Assembly (NCBI GenBank): GCA_022695795.1
Contig: MU404094.1
Location: 266,586 to 330,585 of the forward strand
DNA length: 64,000 nt
Source: Biscogniauxia marginata
Taxonomy: Eukaryota; Ascomycota; Sordariomycetes; Xylariales; Xylariaceae
Direction of reading: 5' to 3'
Made by a program: the position numbers and the translations under genes. The notes beneath the pieces were generated by a model. The model made no database searches. It was not told the origin of the DNA and saw only the letters and a list, made by a program, of their open reading frames with translations. Below are positions 11,723-24,982 of the stretch, piece by piece (the first letter of the stretch is position 1; each line of letters begins with the position of its first letter).

Positions 11723-13388
11723 ATGATGGATAGACAACGGCACGATGCAGAGGAGCAAGATCCCGACCTAGCTAATCGGCGTGCAGAATCCCTGTCAGAC
11801 CAGCGATATCCAGATTCGCAGGCCACCCCTCTATCTTTGCCAGAGGAGCCGACATGCCCAGATCCCAACGAGCTCTACAACTTCGCAAATGCTCCTCAGA
11901 TTATTGCACGGCAGCCTACTCCAGCCGGACCCAGCGAGGGATCGCGAGCTGCACAGCCCCGCAATTTTACTTTCGTTATCCAGGACCCGGAGAGCGGTAG
12001 AACGATTTCGGACAAGCCGAGACCTGCGCCATGGTCCAAGAAATTTTTAGAAAACATCCCGAAAACGAGCGGTGATTGGGATGAGCAGAGAGAGTTGCTT
12101 GGGATAACTAATGAGAGTGGAGTGCTAAAGATCTTTGATTATTTGACATCATGGAATATTAGAATCTATCCCGAGAAGACAGTCCGCAAGCGTTATCAAA
12201 CGCTGGGCGACGAGCTGGAATTTATGGCATCAGGCCCTGCTATAGAAAAAGGGATAAACCCAAAAAAAGCAGAAAAGCTTCAAAGCTTTTTCTCCTTGGT
12301 TTTCGTCGCAGGACTCTGCGTAGCGGCTTACGTGGACAATTCTATAGACTTTGGCAAGTACTTGAGTCAACACTACTCTTTCATTAGCGGGAAGCCCTTA
12401 AAAACAATCCCCGCCAACCAGCTTAAGCGGTATCAGAAAGCTATAAAATGGCTAGTAAAGATGGTTGAAGAGAAATGGATGCAAGGAGCAGAGTTCCTCG
12501 CACCGGAGTGGATTGTTCATGGTAAGCAAATACGTCAACCATAATAAACTAAGCTGAACTTTGCTAGCAAACGCTCCTCTGAGTATGTATGAGACCTGGA
12601 TGCGAAATACATCTACCTCTGATCCCTTTCAAATCGACCTACCCGAAGAAGGAATAAACGCGGCGCTGCCACTGCACATACCCGTCTGCATCGTCTTTGC
12701 GTTTTTCGGTAAACTAGAGTATGCAAGCTGCGATTAGCAAGAAAACCTGGGCTAATAAGACCGCAGATATCGGGCTATTTCCGAAGCGTTGCATTCTAAG
12801 CTATTTAGCGACAAACAAGTGCACCAGTTCTGCTCAAGATACAACGCTAGATCGCTGTCAAAATGTCTCTGTCCACCTTTCTCTCCTATCAGGGAAGCGC
12901 AGATCGCAAACGAAAAAAGAGGCTTGAAGTTTATCCTTGCCGAAGGCGAACTCTTACAAGCTATCTATAATGCTAGCCGCCAAGCTAACTGGGACCAAAG
13001 CTCCCAGGATGGCGGGCAGTGGGAGCGAAGCTCTACTAATGACGACCTCAAAGTCATGCAGATTGTACACGATAGATGGGCAGAGGTGGTAGAAGTACAT
13101 CAAACGAAAGCGATCTCTGACCCTTCCTTCCATGGCCTCCGTCCGCTCCGGTTGAGGCACGGCGCATTATGGATTGAAAACAACCAAACTACTCTACTCA
13201 TACCGTTAGTACCGGAAACACAACCTGCACTTTCAGTTAGGATCCTAAGCAAAGATCCCAACAGAGACACGACAGCACACCATGACTTCGCCTGGAAAGC
13301 TGGCATGCTGATCGTTCCAGGTGATCACGCTATTCAAGTAAAAGACCATGAGTTAACGTTCCTAATATGCAATTTCAACACCTCGTAG
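11723..13388 (+). CDS. Unknown intact 522-aa protein, three exons
   Basis: Exons 11723-12521, 12568-12708 and 12760-13388 sum to 523 codons including the stop. Introns are 46 bp (GTAAGC...TTGCTAG) and 51 bp (GTAAAC...CTAATAAG). The N-terminal ~90 residues are disordered, Pro/Glu/Asp-rich. The rest is mixed alpha/beta with a hydrophobic helix (FFSLVFVAGLCVAAYVDNSI) near residues 192-211, basic stretches (QLKRYQKAIKWLVKMV) and a C-terminal segment ending WKAGMLIVPGDHAIQVKDHE. I do not recognise a family. Intact frame and clean introns argue it is real even though its neighbours are broken. The ATG at 11723 is directly followed by a second ATG. The third-exon acceptor is the least certain point: the branch-like CTAAT is very close to the AG. 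Confidence 0.6.
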
Positions 13389-15519
13389 AACGGCACTACG
13401 TCAACTAATATGGAAGCACTTCCGCACTCTTCAATCAAAATGAAGACATTTTAAGGAACCTGTAGCGCAACTCACGTCTTTGGGGATTAAGGAATCCTTG
13501 GTTGTTAGGAGCGCAGGTGTGGGGTGGATCTGGTGCTCTACCTTGAGATGACTTGAGTAGGCTCTAATTTTGGGGGGGACCTAGGTAACAAACGGGACGG
13601 CCAATATTACCTTAGTAGACACAGACTAGCATCAAATTGCAATATAGCTTTAAGGTCTCTTGGGCATGCAAAAGGAGAGCAACTTCCCCTTCCAGTCTAC
13701 TGTGATTTTCGTATATCGCTAGCGTAGTCACGACTAGGGGCATTTTACCCCTGTAGGCTTAGGAGATAGTCTTCATTCATGGACACACAGGCTTGGAACT
13801 TGGCAACAAATTACGACAGGCGCTCGAAACCTGTATCGATCCCGATATGCCATGACACCCGGATGCAAGCCACCACATTCATACACACCATCTTCCAGGC
13901 CAGTTCCTCTATTTGACGATGTGGCACGATGTTTCCTGGTCCTGTAGCCAATAGTCGAAGTCGCTAGAAGCTCCGATTCTTACCGGAAGTTATTGGCCAC
14001 CCAGGACTTATTTAACAGGGAGCGGGGCACATAGGAAGGGGGTCCTAGTGTTCATCCGCCACGTAGTACCATTGACGATTTTATGCCGCTTGAAGGATGC
14101 GGAAAGTATTATCCATAGTGGCGTGTGAATCCTTTGGCAGTAGGCGAAGTGACCAAGAATAAAGACTGTACGACCGCGCCTTTGAGATAAAGCCATATCT
14201 GTCGGACGGGTCTAAATACCTTTTTAGATACATTCCACGGGGGCTGGCAATTCTTAACGTTACGATGTATTTACTCATGACCTGGATCTGCCCGCTTCGA
14301 AATAAGAAACCCATGTTTGGTATCAATGTCGAGATCTGTATAGATGAGAAACTTAAAGCTCCTATCCGCGCTCCTAACACTCCTCCCAATCTATACAACG
14401 AAGAATCTTACACAACCTGGCTCGAGACACAACTAAGGGCCAAGATTGAGAGCGACGCCAAGATCTAGACGGTGTGGGCGTATCATGATATAACTTTAGA
14501 AACACTGCTTGGTGGATTCCGCATGTGAGCATACCTAGAGAGGCCTGTTAAGTGCATAAAGGCTAAGATTTAAGTCTATTCTATTTATATCCGCTGCTGA
14601 AATTTCAAAGCCAAATGGAAATGCCACCCTGCCACGATCTTACCATTTGCGAGGGAAACACAGATACTATTGCGCAAAGAGTTGAATCCTCCTCCTCCAG
14701 CCTCTCCACAAGCCTTGACGGGAAAGGTGCGGAGGTCATCGTGATGCAACTCGAGTCTGCAGAGGGGCGTCTGAATGTGTGGATATTTACAGAGAGAGGG
14801 GCCGGCATGAGGCTTCCATAGACAAAAAGTTGTTGGATTTGGACGCACAGGGAAAGTGGCATAAGGAGTTGTACACTAATAAGGAACGGCTAGTTTTGGC
14901 CCTCCGTATAGTGTAGCACGTATACAGAGGAGGAACAGCTGCCTCAATAGTACCACAGGCCATCAACTTCGAGCCAAACCACTACTTTCCGACTCTGTCT
15001 TGTGAGCGCATATTGCATTTTATTGGTTTGCTCCGTGTTCTCCTCCTTCAGCCTCTGCTTACAGGCGCAGGACCTTAAGGCAGTGGTGTCGACCGATTAG
15101 GAAAATGCACATCTAGTGGCACCCTATCTAAGACGACAGGGATCGATTACTGCCAAGCAAGCGGCATGATCCTTGACAAGATAGTACCATGGAAAAGAAG
15201 GCGTAAGTTCATGATCCTTGGAAGGGAAAGTAGTTGATGACTTGTCCGGGGAGCATGAACCACTACATCCGACGCTCGTGATTTCGACGGTCCTTATACT
15301 ACGCATCTACATAATACTGATACAATACCCGCGCGGAACGCCACTGATGGCGGGATACCTTCCTAATTTGTTTGCAATTGCCGTGCCATCTAGGATCTCA
15401 TGGTCTTCATGCGCATCACGTAGCACCATCCCACCGCATCAACCTCTGTGGGAATTCCACGACTGTGCCGATGTAGCCGGGGGCAGTATACCTAAACAAT
15501 CATTAGTCCAGAGGCTATC
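13389..15519. other. No confident gene; small ORFs only
   Basis: ORFs of 60-105 codons on both strands. The one at 14265-14468 (+) ends with plausible protein sequence (NTPPNLYNEESYTTWLETQL) and could be an exon, but no partner exon was found. The 14615-14821 (+) and 14585-14862 (-) ORFs overlap on opposite strands and neither has motifs. Confidence 0.4.
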
Positions 15520-15891
15520 ATGTACTTAAGGGGCGTTTCCTCTAATACGAAGAGCTGTTGTCACAATAGCATTAAGGGCAGCGAACAATTTCAAAGGGAA
15601 TCTTTACACATATTCAGACCGTACTCGCACAAAGCAGTTTTACTTGAAATGTGTGAAGAAAATATATTTCGCCACATTATTTCAGAGCATTGCAAACTCA
15701 ATCCTGACAATGTCCTAGCCAAAATCGAAACAAACCATCAAACGATACTAGCCAAATGGGCTAAGAGTCACAAATTCCATGGATTTCAAAGTGATAGTTT
15801 GCTGGTTATGATAAATAGGGTAGAAAGAAACCCTGATGTACAACTTGCCATTGTTAGTAAAGGATTTTATAGATTTATTCTTCAACGCTAA
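15520..15891 (+). CDS. Hypothetical protein, 123 aa
   Basis: ORF from ATG at 15520 with balanced composition, helical segments (HKAVLLEMCEENIFRHIISE, QTILAKWAKSHKFHGF) and a basic end. No motif recognised. The sequence before the ATG is also open in part, so it may be a terminal exon. Downstream sequence becomes AT-rich. Codon use does not separate it clearly from noise. Confidence 0.35.
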   Translation: MYLRGVSSNTKSCCHNSIKGSEQFQRESLHIFRPYSHKAVLLEMCEENIFRHIISEHCKLNPDNVLAKIETNHQTILAKWAKSHKFHGFQSDSLLVMINRVERNPDVQLAIVSKGFYRFILQR

Positions 15892-17160
15892 CTTGTCTTC
15901 AGGGAGAATTGACATCGGCCATTGTAATGGAGGCTCTTAACAGAGGTAGAAATGAGGAAAGCCTGCTTTGTAAACTATACAATACCTAGTTAGATTGACA
16001 GAAGGAGGCAGTACCTAGAGGTCCAAAATGTAAAAAAACAAACATAAGTCAGGGGTATTATTACGTTTGTTAGCCAACTTTCGTCATTGATCAACTGCTA
16101 AAAAAATAGCAATAAGAACTTGCAAGTTAATCAGTGTGCTCTTATTTAACTTGACACGATGTGAGCAGTATAGAAAGATGCTGCTTGCAAGTAATACACC
16201 CTAATGTTAGCCAAGCGCACGCATACAGCAGGGCTTCTATACCAACTAATCCACATCAACGTCCAGCATAGGTACACGGTCAACCTTCGCCTCCATCGCG
16301 GGGACCCTGGCATAAGATCTATCTAAGAGCGCTTGTGGTAAACCCAGCACCGCCACGGGAATTAGTCAAGGTCCTTCTCATACTTGTAATTATCTACATG
16401 TTAGGAGGATCTGATAATCACGCATTTCTTGCCTGTATGTGTATCGAGATTAACATAGTATACTATATGGATTATTAAGTGCTTGGGTATTGTAGCCGTT
16501 ATATTATTAGACTACTCCCTCTGGATGAAATACCATAGATTGTGGTTCGGCCGTTTTATTCTCAATCCTTTGCATCGATAAGAAGTGCATGCTAAACTTC
16601 CACCCGGACTTTCCTGGAATATTGTCTACTCCCTCTGTAAGGCCTTCGTCGAGGATGAAGATGGTGTATAGGATACTTGGCGATGTAATGAAATGGCATT
16701 TGAAATGCTACGCTGTTGGAATACTGAAACATCATTACCATGACCAGGATCTCCATTTCTTAGTCTTTACCAAGACGTACGTATAAACTGATATAAAAAA
16801 GGCCATGTATATCGTCTCTAATAAAAAGGGAAAACAGCAGCCCTAATCTGCCGGCCTAATCATCCTTGCGTGAATTCATTCATATCATATCCTCGACGTA
16901 TTGCCATTTCGTACCAACCTATTGGTTCGATAGCGTTCTTGTCCATAGTATCTCTTCAAGTTCTACGAAAGACTCCAGATCACGAAGCAAAGTCCGCCCG
17001 GAGCCTTAATAATCAATATGCCCAGGTGCTCTTACGATACCAAACTGCTGTGCAGGTTCAATAGTTAATAACTTATATATAACTCCGCTGGCTCTAAGTA
17101 AAGAATTTCTCGAAGAGGCATTCGATAACCTCCCGTCCAATTTGGCATTTAATAGAGCTT
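15892..17160. other. No gene recognised
   Basis: AT-rich with short ORFs (16589-16786, 16870-17064) lacking motifs. Ends at the target duplication AGCTT of the solo LTR. Confidence 0.5.
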
Positions 17161-17502
17161 TGTTACGAACCTTATCTCAGACCACGTGCTGGTCACATGA
17201 TCTGTTGAGTGAATCGCTGCTCTTGGCAGAACGATTCAGCGATTCAACTCATTTGTATGAAGGGAGGAACGAGTATAAGAAGATTGGAATTTCCTTGTGT
17301 AATTAGTCTCTCGTTCTTTAGCTATCAATTCATGACTCTATTCACTCTTTGGAATACAGTGAGAGTACCCTGAAATCTCTCTGACGAACATTGCGATTAT
17401 ATGAGTTGTTCTTGAACTATTGTTACCTTAAAATCACGAAACCTCAGTACGTAACCTACCTATGAAGTCAGTTGACAGGAAGTAATAGGAGGGTTCGTCA
17501 CA
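17161..17502 (+). mobile_element. Solo LTR (divergent subfamily) with AGCTT target duplication
   Basis: Starts TGTTACGAAC and ends GGTTCGTCACA, 342 bp. Flanked by identical AGCTT at 17156-17160 and 17503-17507. Shares with the 435-bp LTRs the promoter block (GAGTATAAGAAGATTGGAAT compare GGTATAAATAAATCGGAAT) and the whole 3' end, but is shorter between the CACGTG region and the promoter. It lies only 276 bp upstream of the complete element. Confidence 0.9.
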
Positions 17503-17778
17503 AGCTTATTGTCATAGAAATAGTGACACCGCCGAGCTTAATATATAATAGAGTTCCAGCACCAGCTGTAAGTATAATATCGCTGTTAGTACGAAAACCG
17601 AGCTTATACTCGGTCTTATCGTTGATCAGTTCTGTCTATACATTGAAATGATATTAATTCTAGGTCGCACAACATCGATGGTTGCGAGGCAATATACATC
17701 ATAACGTTGTTTATAATATAATATAGGAATAATAATACGTGGTGAATACTAATTAAAGCTATATTTTAAAGACGTACT

Positions 17779-18213
17779 TGTTACGACCAACAAGGATAAA
17801 ACAGGAAAAAGGTCACGTGACCTTGAGGGTCCCGTGACCTGAAGTAGGATTCTCTGTAACTCTCCCTGAGAATCCACAAAGAATCAAAGAGAAGTGGGAT
17901 TCTCTATAACTCTCCCTAAGAATCCACAAAGAATCAAAGAAAAAATAAGTATTCCTTGTTTATCTCTAGGGTATAAATAAATCGGAATCTCCTTATGTAT
18001 TTAGTTATTCCTTCTAATTCTTTAGCTATTAATCTAAAACTATAATCACTCTTTAATACTATAATAAAAGTACCTTAAAACCTTTTTAACGAACATAATA
18101 TTATAAATCAATTAAACTAATCTTAACCCACTATTACCTTTAAATCAAGAAAACTTAATATATATTCACTTATAAAGTCAGTTAACTAGAAACATATAAG
18201 GAGGTTCGTTACA
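17779..18213 (+). repeat. 5' LTR of the Ty3/gypsy element
   Basis: Starts TGTTACGACC and ends GTTACA. Contains the palindrome GGTCACGTGACC at 17812-17823, two imperfect copies of a GTGGGATTCTCT/GTAGGATTCTCT unit, and a TATA-like GGTATAAATAAATC near 17970. Compared with the 3' LTR it has more C-to-T and G-to-A changes in its last 80 bases. Confidence 0.95.
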
Positions 18214-18289
18214 TTTTAATAACTCCTTAATCAATGTTTAACATTAATTTAAGAAAAAGGACTTTCAATTAAACAATCTTAAGACAAAC

Positions 18290-21200
18290 ATGCCCCCTAA
18301 AACTAAAAAGTAACAAAAAAAGAAACAAATAAAAGAATAACAATTAATAAGCTCTTAAACGAAAACTTTAAGTCCTTTTACAGTATAACAAAAAGGTTTA
18401 AAGGAATCAACATAAAAATCTATTATAGTTGTAGCTAAAAAAGAGTTATAAGAGGACATCTCGAAAGCTCAGCAAGAAGAATCATCTAAAGAAAAAAAGA
18501 AAAAGAAAGAAAAAAAGAAAAAGAAAGAAAAAAAGAAAAAGAAAGAAAAAAAGAAAAAGAAAGAAAAAAAGAAAAAGAAAGAGAAAAAGAAAAAGAAAGA
18601 AAAAACACCTAAAAAGAAAAACAAGCAAAACAACCCCTACCTCCTAAAAACAAGTAACTACCCTCAAACGATAACGACCTTAATAACTCAAACGACAAAA
18701 ACAATATAATAACCCCGGACGTAAAGAATTTCAAACTAATTACACCTAATAAATATAATAAGTCAAACGATTTAAAAGAATTTCTAATCTAGGCCGGAAC
18801 TTATTTACAATTCTATTATAAAACGATTACCACTAAAAAACAAAAGGTTCTCACGATATCTCAACTCCTCGCCGAAACCGCCTTAACCTAGTTCCAACCA
18901 GTATTAAAAAATCATCTAGAAAACAAATCAAACGCCCAAAAAAACACGAAAAAAGTCTTCAAGAATTATAAGGAGTTTAAAAAACAACTTAAGTCTATAT
19001 TTGGCAATCCAATCCTCAAGTAACAAACCAAAACTCAACTTCACAAATTACAACAAAACAAAAAAGCTTTAAACTACGTTATTAAGTTCAAGAAACTCGC
19101 AAGCTAGTCACAACTACCTATCGAAAACCTATACTACTTATTTTATTAAAAATTAAAAAACCATATAAAAAATAAATTATATAAAACAAATCTATATAAA
19201 AAAAGAAACCTAGAAAAGTTTAATAACTATATTATAATAACAATTACTATTAATAACAAGAACTTTAAACGGTACCTTAAAAAGAAAAAGACGGTATAAC
19301 GAAGGAATAGCGATTAACTAAAAAAAGGAAATCACAAAAGCAGTGCCGGAACCAAAAAAGGCATTAAAACCAAATTAAACCCCATTAAAATTAACGTTAT
19401 TTAAAAAAAACAAAAAAAACAAGATAAATCAACTATTAAGTATTTTAACTACAAAAAAAAAGGACATTATAAAAACGAGTGCCGAAGTCCTAAAAAACAA
19501 GAACTAAGAACAAAAGGGATTCCTTAACCCAAGAAAAGAGCCGCTAAAACAAGGGTTTAATTTGAAAATAATAAAGAAATAAACCAAGTATTTATTATTA
19601 ACACTATTAAAGCAAAGAAAATCGAGGAGGCCTTTATAAAAAGAGTTTATAAATCTTATTAAGTTAACTATAAAAACTATCTAAAAAATGACTATTTATA
19701 TTTAGGATATTTTACACTAAAACAAGCTAAACAAAGATATAAAAAAGACGAATTACTATATAAATATAATAACTACAAGCTAGGATACGACTTAAAAATT
19801 AAGTTAAACTATAATGATTTACATTAAAGCTATTATAATAATAATAAATGCGAAACCCACTAAAAAAAAAGCCAGTATAATAACTTAAACTAAAGATTTT
19901 ATATAAATAATAACTATAATATCTATTAAGGCTCAAGAAAACATATATCGTTACATTAAAGCTTTTATACTAACGACGTTTATTAAATACACAAAAGTTC
20001 TAAAGATAAAGCCGGTTACTATCTTTAAAAACTAGAAAATAATAACACGAAAAAAAATAAATATATTTACAATAACGTCCCACGATAGCCACATTTTTCT
20101 CGAGTATGTTATTTTCACCTTAGTTTTAAAAAGAGCAACGAAGCAATTATTAAAGGTTATATATATTACATTTCGGTACTATGCGACGTACACGACTTAC
20201 TCGAAACAGGTTTTAAAGAAAACGAGATTAAAGAAAAATTATAAGAATTATAAAAAGAATTACATCTTTTATAATGGCTTAAAGAACGAACTAAATACGA
20301 TATTAATCTATTTAGCTTTATAAGAAAACACTTAATAAAGCGATAAACAAAAACACGTGTAACTAAACGGGGTTATAAACGAATCATTAAAATATACCTT
20401 AAAAAAAGAGAAAAACTTCTAAAAATCAATATAAACCTAAAAAGAGACATTAAAATACCCTTAACAAGTAAACTCAAGAATTATTCATTTTATTCGAGGA
20501 TAATTTAAAACTTTAAAAAATTCCGAGTTAATAAAACGAACTTGGGTTACAAAAAAGCTCTCGAAAAAGAATTAAAATTTCAATGTATAAAGTTTTATAT
20601 AAAGAATAAACCTCTCACTCCTTATTACGTAAAAAGTAATTAAAGAGATTATTTAAGTAATAATTGCTAGAAACACGCTCTTATAAAAGCCCAAGAATAA
20701 AAGGACATCCAAGCTATAACAACTAAAAGAAAACCAAAAAAGAAGAAACATAAAAAACCAAAAAAACGGCAAAAACTCTCGTTAATAAAGTAGCGAAAAG
20801 CCATAAATAGCAAGTCTTTATATAAAGTCTAATCGGGACTTGATAATATTATTAAAACCAGAATTAAGTACAATAAAAAGGAATATAAAGCCTTTATAAA
20901 CTTAAAAGCAAATAGGAGTTATATCTCAATTAAAATAACTCAAAAAGACAAAATACCATGAATATATAAATAAAATCTATATTAACTATAAAACTTCAAA
21001 AAATATATATTTAGTTACGAAAATAGCAAAGTACTAAAAAAAACAGTTCCTCTCTCGATAACTATTTAAAAACACCTTAAGCAAGTTAATTTTAATATTG
21101 CATATATATTAAATCACGACATAATACTAAAAATGAATTAACTTAAAAAAAGTAATTCACAAATAAATTTCGAGATAAACACGCTTTATTAAGATTAAAA

Positions 21201-24200
21201 ACAAAAAGAGTCAATTACTACGGGTTACGAAATAAGTACCGCAAATAACTCTAAAGAAACGAATATAAAGACAAAACATATCACCTATATAATTTAAGTA
21301 ACTAAGCCTAAAGATTTAACGAAAAGAATACCGCGTAAATACCTCTATTTCCATAAATTATTTAGAAATAAAACAAAGAAAGAATTACCAAAATATAACC
21401 AGTAAAATCACTAAATCCACTTTAAAAAAGGAAAATAACTAAAATTATTTCTAATGTATTTTATAAATTAAGAAAAATAAAAAGCATTATAAAAAGGAAT
21501 CCAGGAGGATCTTAACAAAAAATATATTTGAAAGTTAAAATCCTCGTTAAAATACCCGGCAATCATGGTACTTAAGGTCAACAAAAACGGGAAATAACGT
21601 GTTAATAAAAAAAGAAACCTAATATAACGATAAATAATCAATTACCAACACTTTAATAAAATAACTAAAAAAAACGGGCATTTGTTACTACTAATAAAAC
21701 TCATAAAAAAACAAATTAACAAAGCCCAAATCTTCATAGCATTAAACCTTCGCGATAAATACTATATAATTAAAATGGCTAAAAGACACAAATAATATAT
21801 AACCTTTCAAATAATACATAGATATTATAAGTATAAAGTTATGCCATTTAGACTTACTAACGCACCCGCTACATTTTAACATATAATTATAACAGTTTTT
21901 TACAAGTTTTTAGATAAATTTATATTCGTTTACTTAAACGATATACTAATTTACTTAAAAAACGAAAAGAAACATAAAAAACATATAAAGTAAGTATTAA
22001 AAACCCTGGAAAAAGCGAACCTATTTATTTATCCGACCAAAAATAAATAGCATATCAAAAAACTAAACTATTTAAGGTTTATAATAAGTCCAAAAGAAAT
22101 CCGCATTTAAAAAGGAAAAATAACAATAATTAAGAATTAGTTAAAACCTAAGAGTGTTATAAACGTACGCACATTTCTTGGCTTTATTAACTATGTTAAA
22201 TAACTCATTAAGGATTTCGGGCGTATCGCTAAACTATTAATAGAACTAACTACCTTAACGAAAACAAAAAAGGCTTTTCATTTCATTAAAGAAGCTAAAC
22301 AGGCTTTTTAGCAACTAAAGGAAGTTATAACCAGTAAAGTTATATATAAACTTCTAAATGAAAATAAAAAAAACGACTAAAGATAAACACCTCAAATTTC
22401 GCCATTAAAGCAATCTTAGAACAGCTAAAAAACAATAAGAAATAATACCTAATCGCGTATCTATCTAAAGCACTATATAGTGCTAAATTAAATTACTAGA
22501 TTTATAACAAGGAACTGTTAATAGTTATTAAAACACTAAAAAAATAAGAACTATAACTTAGTAAAACAAAGAAACCTATTAATATCTATTTAAACCACAA
22601 GAACCTTACACGATTTATAACAACATAAACGCTTAATTAAAAACACAAGCATTAAATGATTTTTTTATTCAAGTTTAATTTTAAAATCCAGTACATCAAG
22701 AGAAAGGAAAATATCTAAGTAGATCTTCTTAATAAAAGGGGAAATTATAAATCAAAAATTAACAAAAGAGATATCCAAATGTTCAAGCAACAAAATAACA
22801 AATTAATTATATTAATTTACATACAAATTAATATAAGAGACTAGAAATAACGTTTTAAGGAAAATTACAGTTAAAAAGAAAAATAATTATAGTCTTAATA
22901 AGGATCTAGTAACGAACTTTTCTTATATAAGGAAAAGGTATATATATTAAAATGGGTATAAAACGAATTCGTTAAAGAATTTCACGAATATTCTTTACAC
23001 GGCCACCAAGGAATTTTCAAAACAATGAAACGACTTTAAAAAGAATTTAACTTTCCAGAAATATAATAAACAATTAAAAGAATTATAAAGAATTATAACA
23101 TTTATAATAAAGCTAAAGTATCACGACATAAACCATATAAACTATTATAACCAACCTAAATACTTAATAAAGCATGGCATATAATTACATGGGACTTTAT
23201 AGTGAAACTCTCAAAGTCAAAAGATCTTACCATAAAAGTACCTTATAACAATATATAAGTAATTATTAATAGACTTATAAAATACGCCTATTTCTTACCA
23301 TTTAACGAATCGAGCATAATAAAACAATTAACTTTTAACTTCTTAAAAAAGTACGTCAATAAACATAGGTTACTAAAACGTGTTATTTCAAATAAAGATA
23401 AGTTATTTACGTTAAAATTTTAAACCAGCTTAATAAAACAAATAAAAATTAAATAAAAGTTATTTATAATGTATTACCTTTAAATAAACAGGTAAATAAA
23501 AAAACTAAATTAAATAATAAAACAATATTTACGAAGCTATATTAACTAAGAAATGAATAACTAAGTAAAGTTACTACTAATAACTTAAATAGCATATAAC
23601 ACTTCGATTAACGAAAACATGAAGATATTACTACACGAGGCAATGTACAAGTAAAAAGCGGAAGTCTAAAAACAACCAATTAAACTTACAAAAGCACTAA
23701 AAATCGAGATAAAGGCCCCAAAAGTAGAAGTACTATCTAAAAAGATTTAAATAATATAATAACGACTATAAAAAGAATTACAATTTATTTAAAATAAAAT
23801 AATAAAATACTATAATAAAAAAAGAATCGAGGAATTAATTCTTAAAAAAAAAATATAATTTACTTGCTTTATTAATAATAAGGTGTAATATTAAAAACAC
23901 CTTAAATTAAAACAAAGCGACCTAGCGAAAAACTTAAATTTAAAAAATTAAAACCATATAAAATCGAAAAGGTTATTTTAAAAGTTAATTATAAATTAGC
24001 ACTATTAAAAAGATTTAGAATATATTTTATATTTTATATTTTACTTTTAAAACTAGCACTAAATAACGTTATACCAGAAAACCAATTAGAATTTAAAGAA
24101 AACCCTAATAAATATAAAATAAAAAAAATACTAGATTTAAAACGGGTTAGAAATTAATTATAGTATTTTATTAAATAAAAAGATTATTTATTAAAAGAAA

Positions 24201-24260
24201 ATATTTAGGAACCACTTAAACACCTAAGAAATTTGGCGAATAAACTCGTAAACTTTCACC
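18290..24260 (+). pseudogene. Degraded gag-pol of the Ty3/gypsy element
   Basis: No intact ORF; domains are recognised through stop codons. The gag CCHC zinc knuckle at 19441-19482 keeps the GH and the last Cys, but the first two Cys codons are TAT and TAC (Cys to Tyr by G-to-A). The reverse transcriptase lies about 21540-22200, with the catalytic box at 21928-21945 now reading VYLNDI (first Asp to Asn by G-to-A). RNase H lies about 22370-22620. The integrase His-His finger starts near 22975 (HEYSLHGHQG). The C-terminal chromodomain lies about 24110-24240 (ILDLKRVRN, then a KDY and W-EPL block). All these lesions are the same transition. The copy cannot encode protein. Confidence 0.9.
18491..18605 (+). 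repeat. 18-bp purine tandem repeat in the gag region
   Basis: About six units of GAAAGAAAAAAAGAAAAA. Translated in frame it would be a Lys-rich tract typical of low-complexity gag linkers. Before RIP it probably contained more G (Lys/Glu/Arg codons). Confidence 0.85.
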
Positions 24261-24982
24261 GCCAAAATCCGGATCGATCGGGGAAACCTGAGAATCCAAT
24301 TAAGACTAATCGAAGGAAGGGAAGACCCTCGAAGTAAGCACGTCTTGCTTAGATTTAAATTAACGTAGTAATTCCTCCATGCGTTATTATTCTTTATTAA
24401 GGCGTCTTTGTTTTGCCTTAATACGCTTTTATTTTTCTATCTTATCTAAGTTTTAAAAACCTTTTTAAATAAACCATATATCTTTCTTTTAAAGAAAGTC
24501 TTACTATCGATTTAAATGAATTAAACGACTTAAGGCCTCGCTAACCTCGGCTTGCTGACGCTTAAATTCTTAATAAGCCTCTTTTTAATAACGACGTTAA
24601 AGGTCTAGAAATAACTATTTAGCAGCACGTTTTTCACGATTAACTTGTAACTTTTTAGCGCGAAGGTTCTTAAAAAAAGATAACAAAATAAGGTTTTTAT
24701 CGCAAAACGACACGTTTAAAGCATTATAATTTTAACATTTATTACGACCCTTTAACATCTTATAAAATAAGCCCTTATTAAAGCACTAAAAACAAAACAT
24801 AACTTTAAAACTAAATTAAGAAATCGCGCAAGCCAGTTCTTTGCGATATTTAAAAAAGGATTTCTTATTTACACGTATAAAAAATTTAGTTACTCTTTTA
24901 AAAAGCATAACAAATAATGAAATAAGAAAGAAAAGATTTACTTAATTATTTTGGGATAAAAACAAAAAAAGGGGAGAAATAA

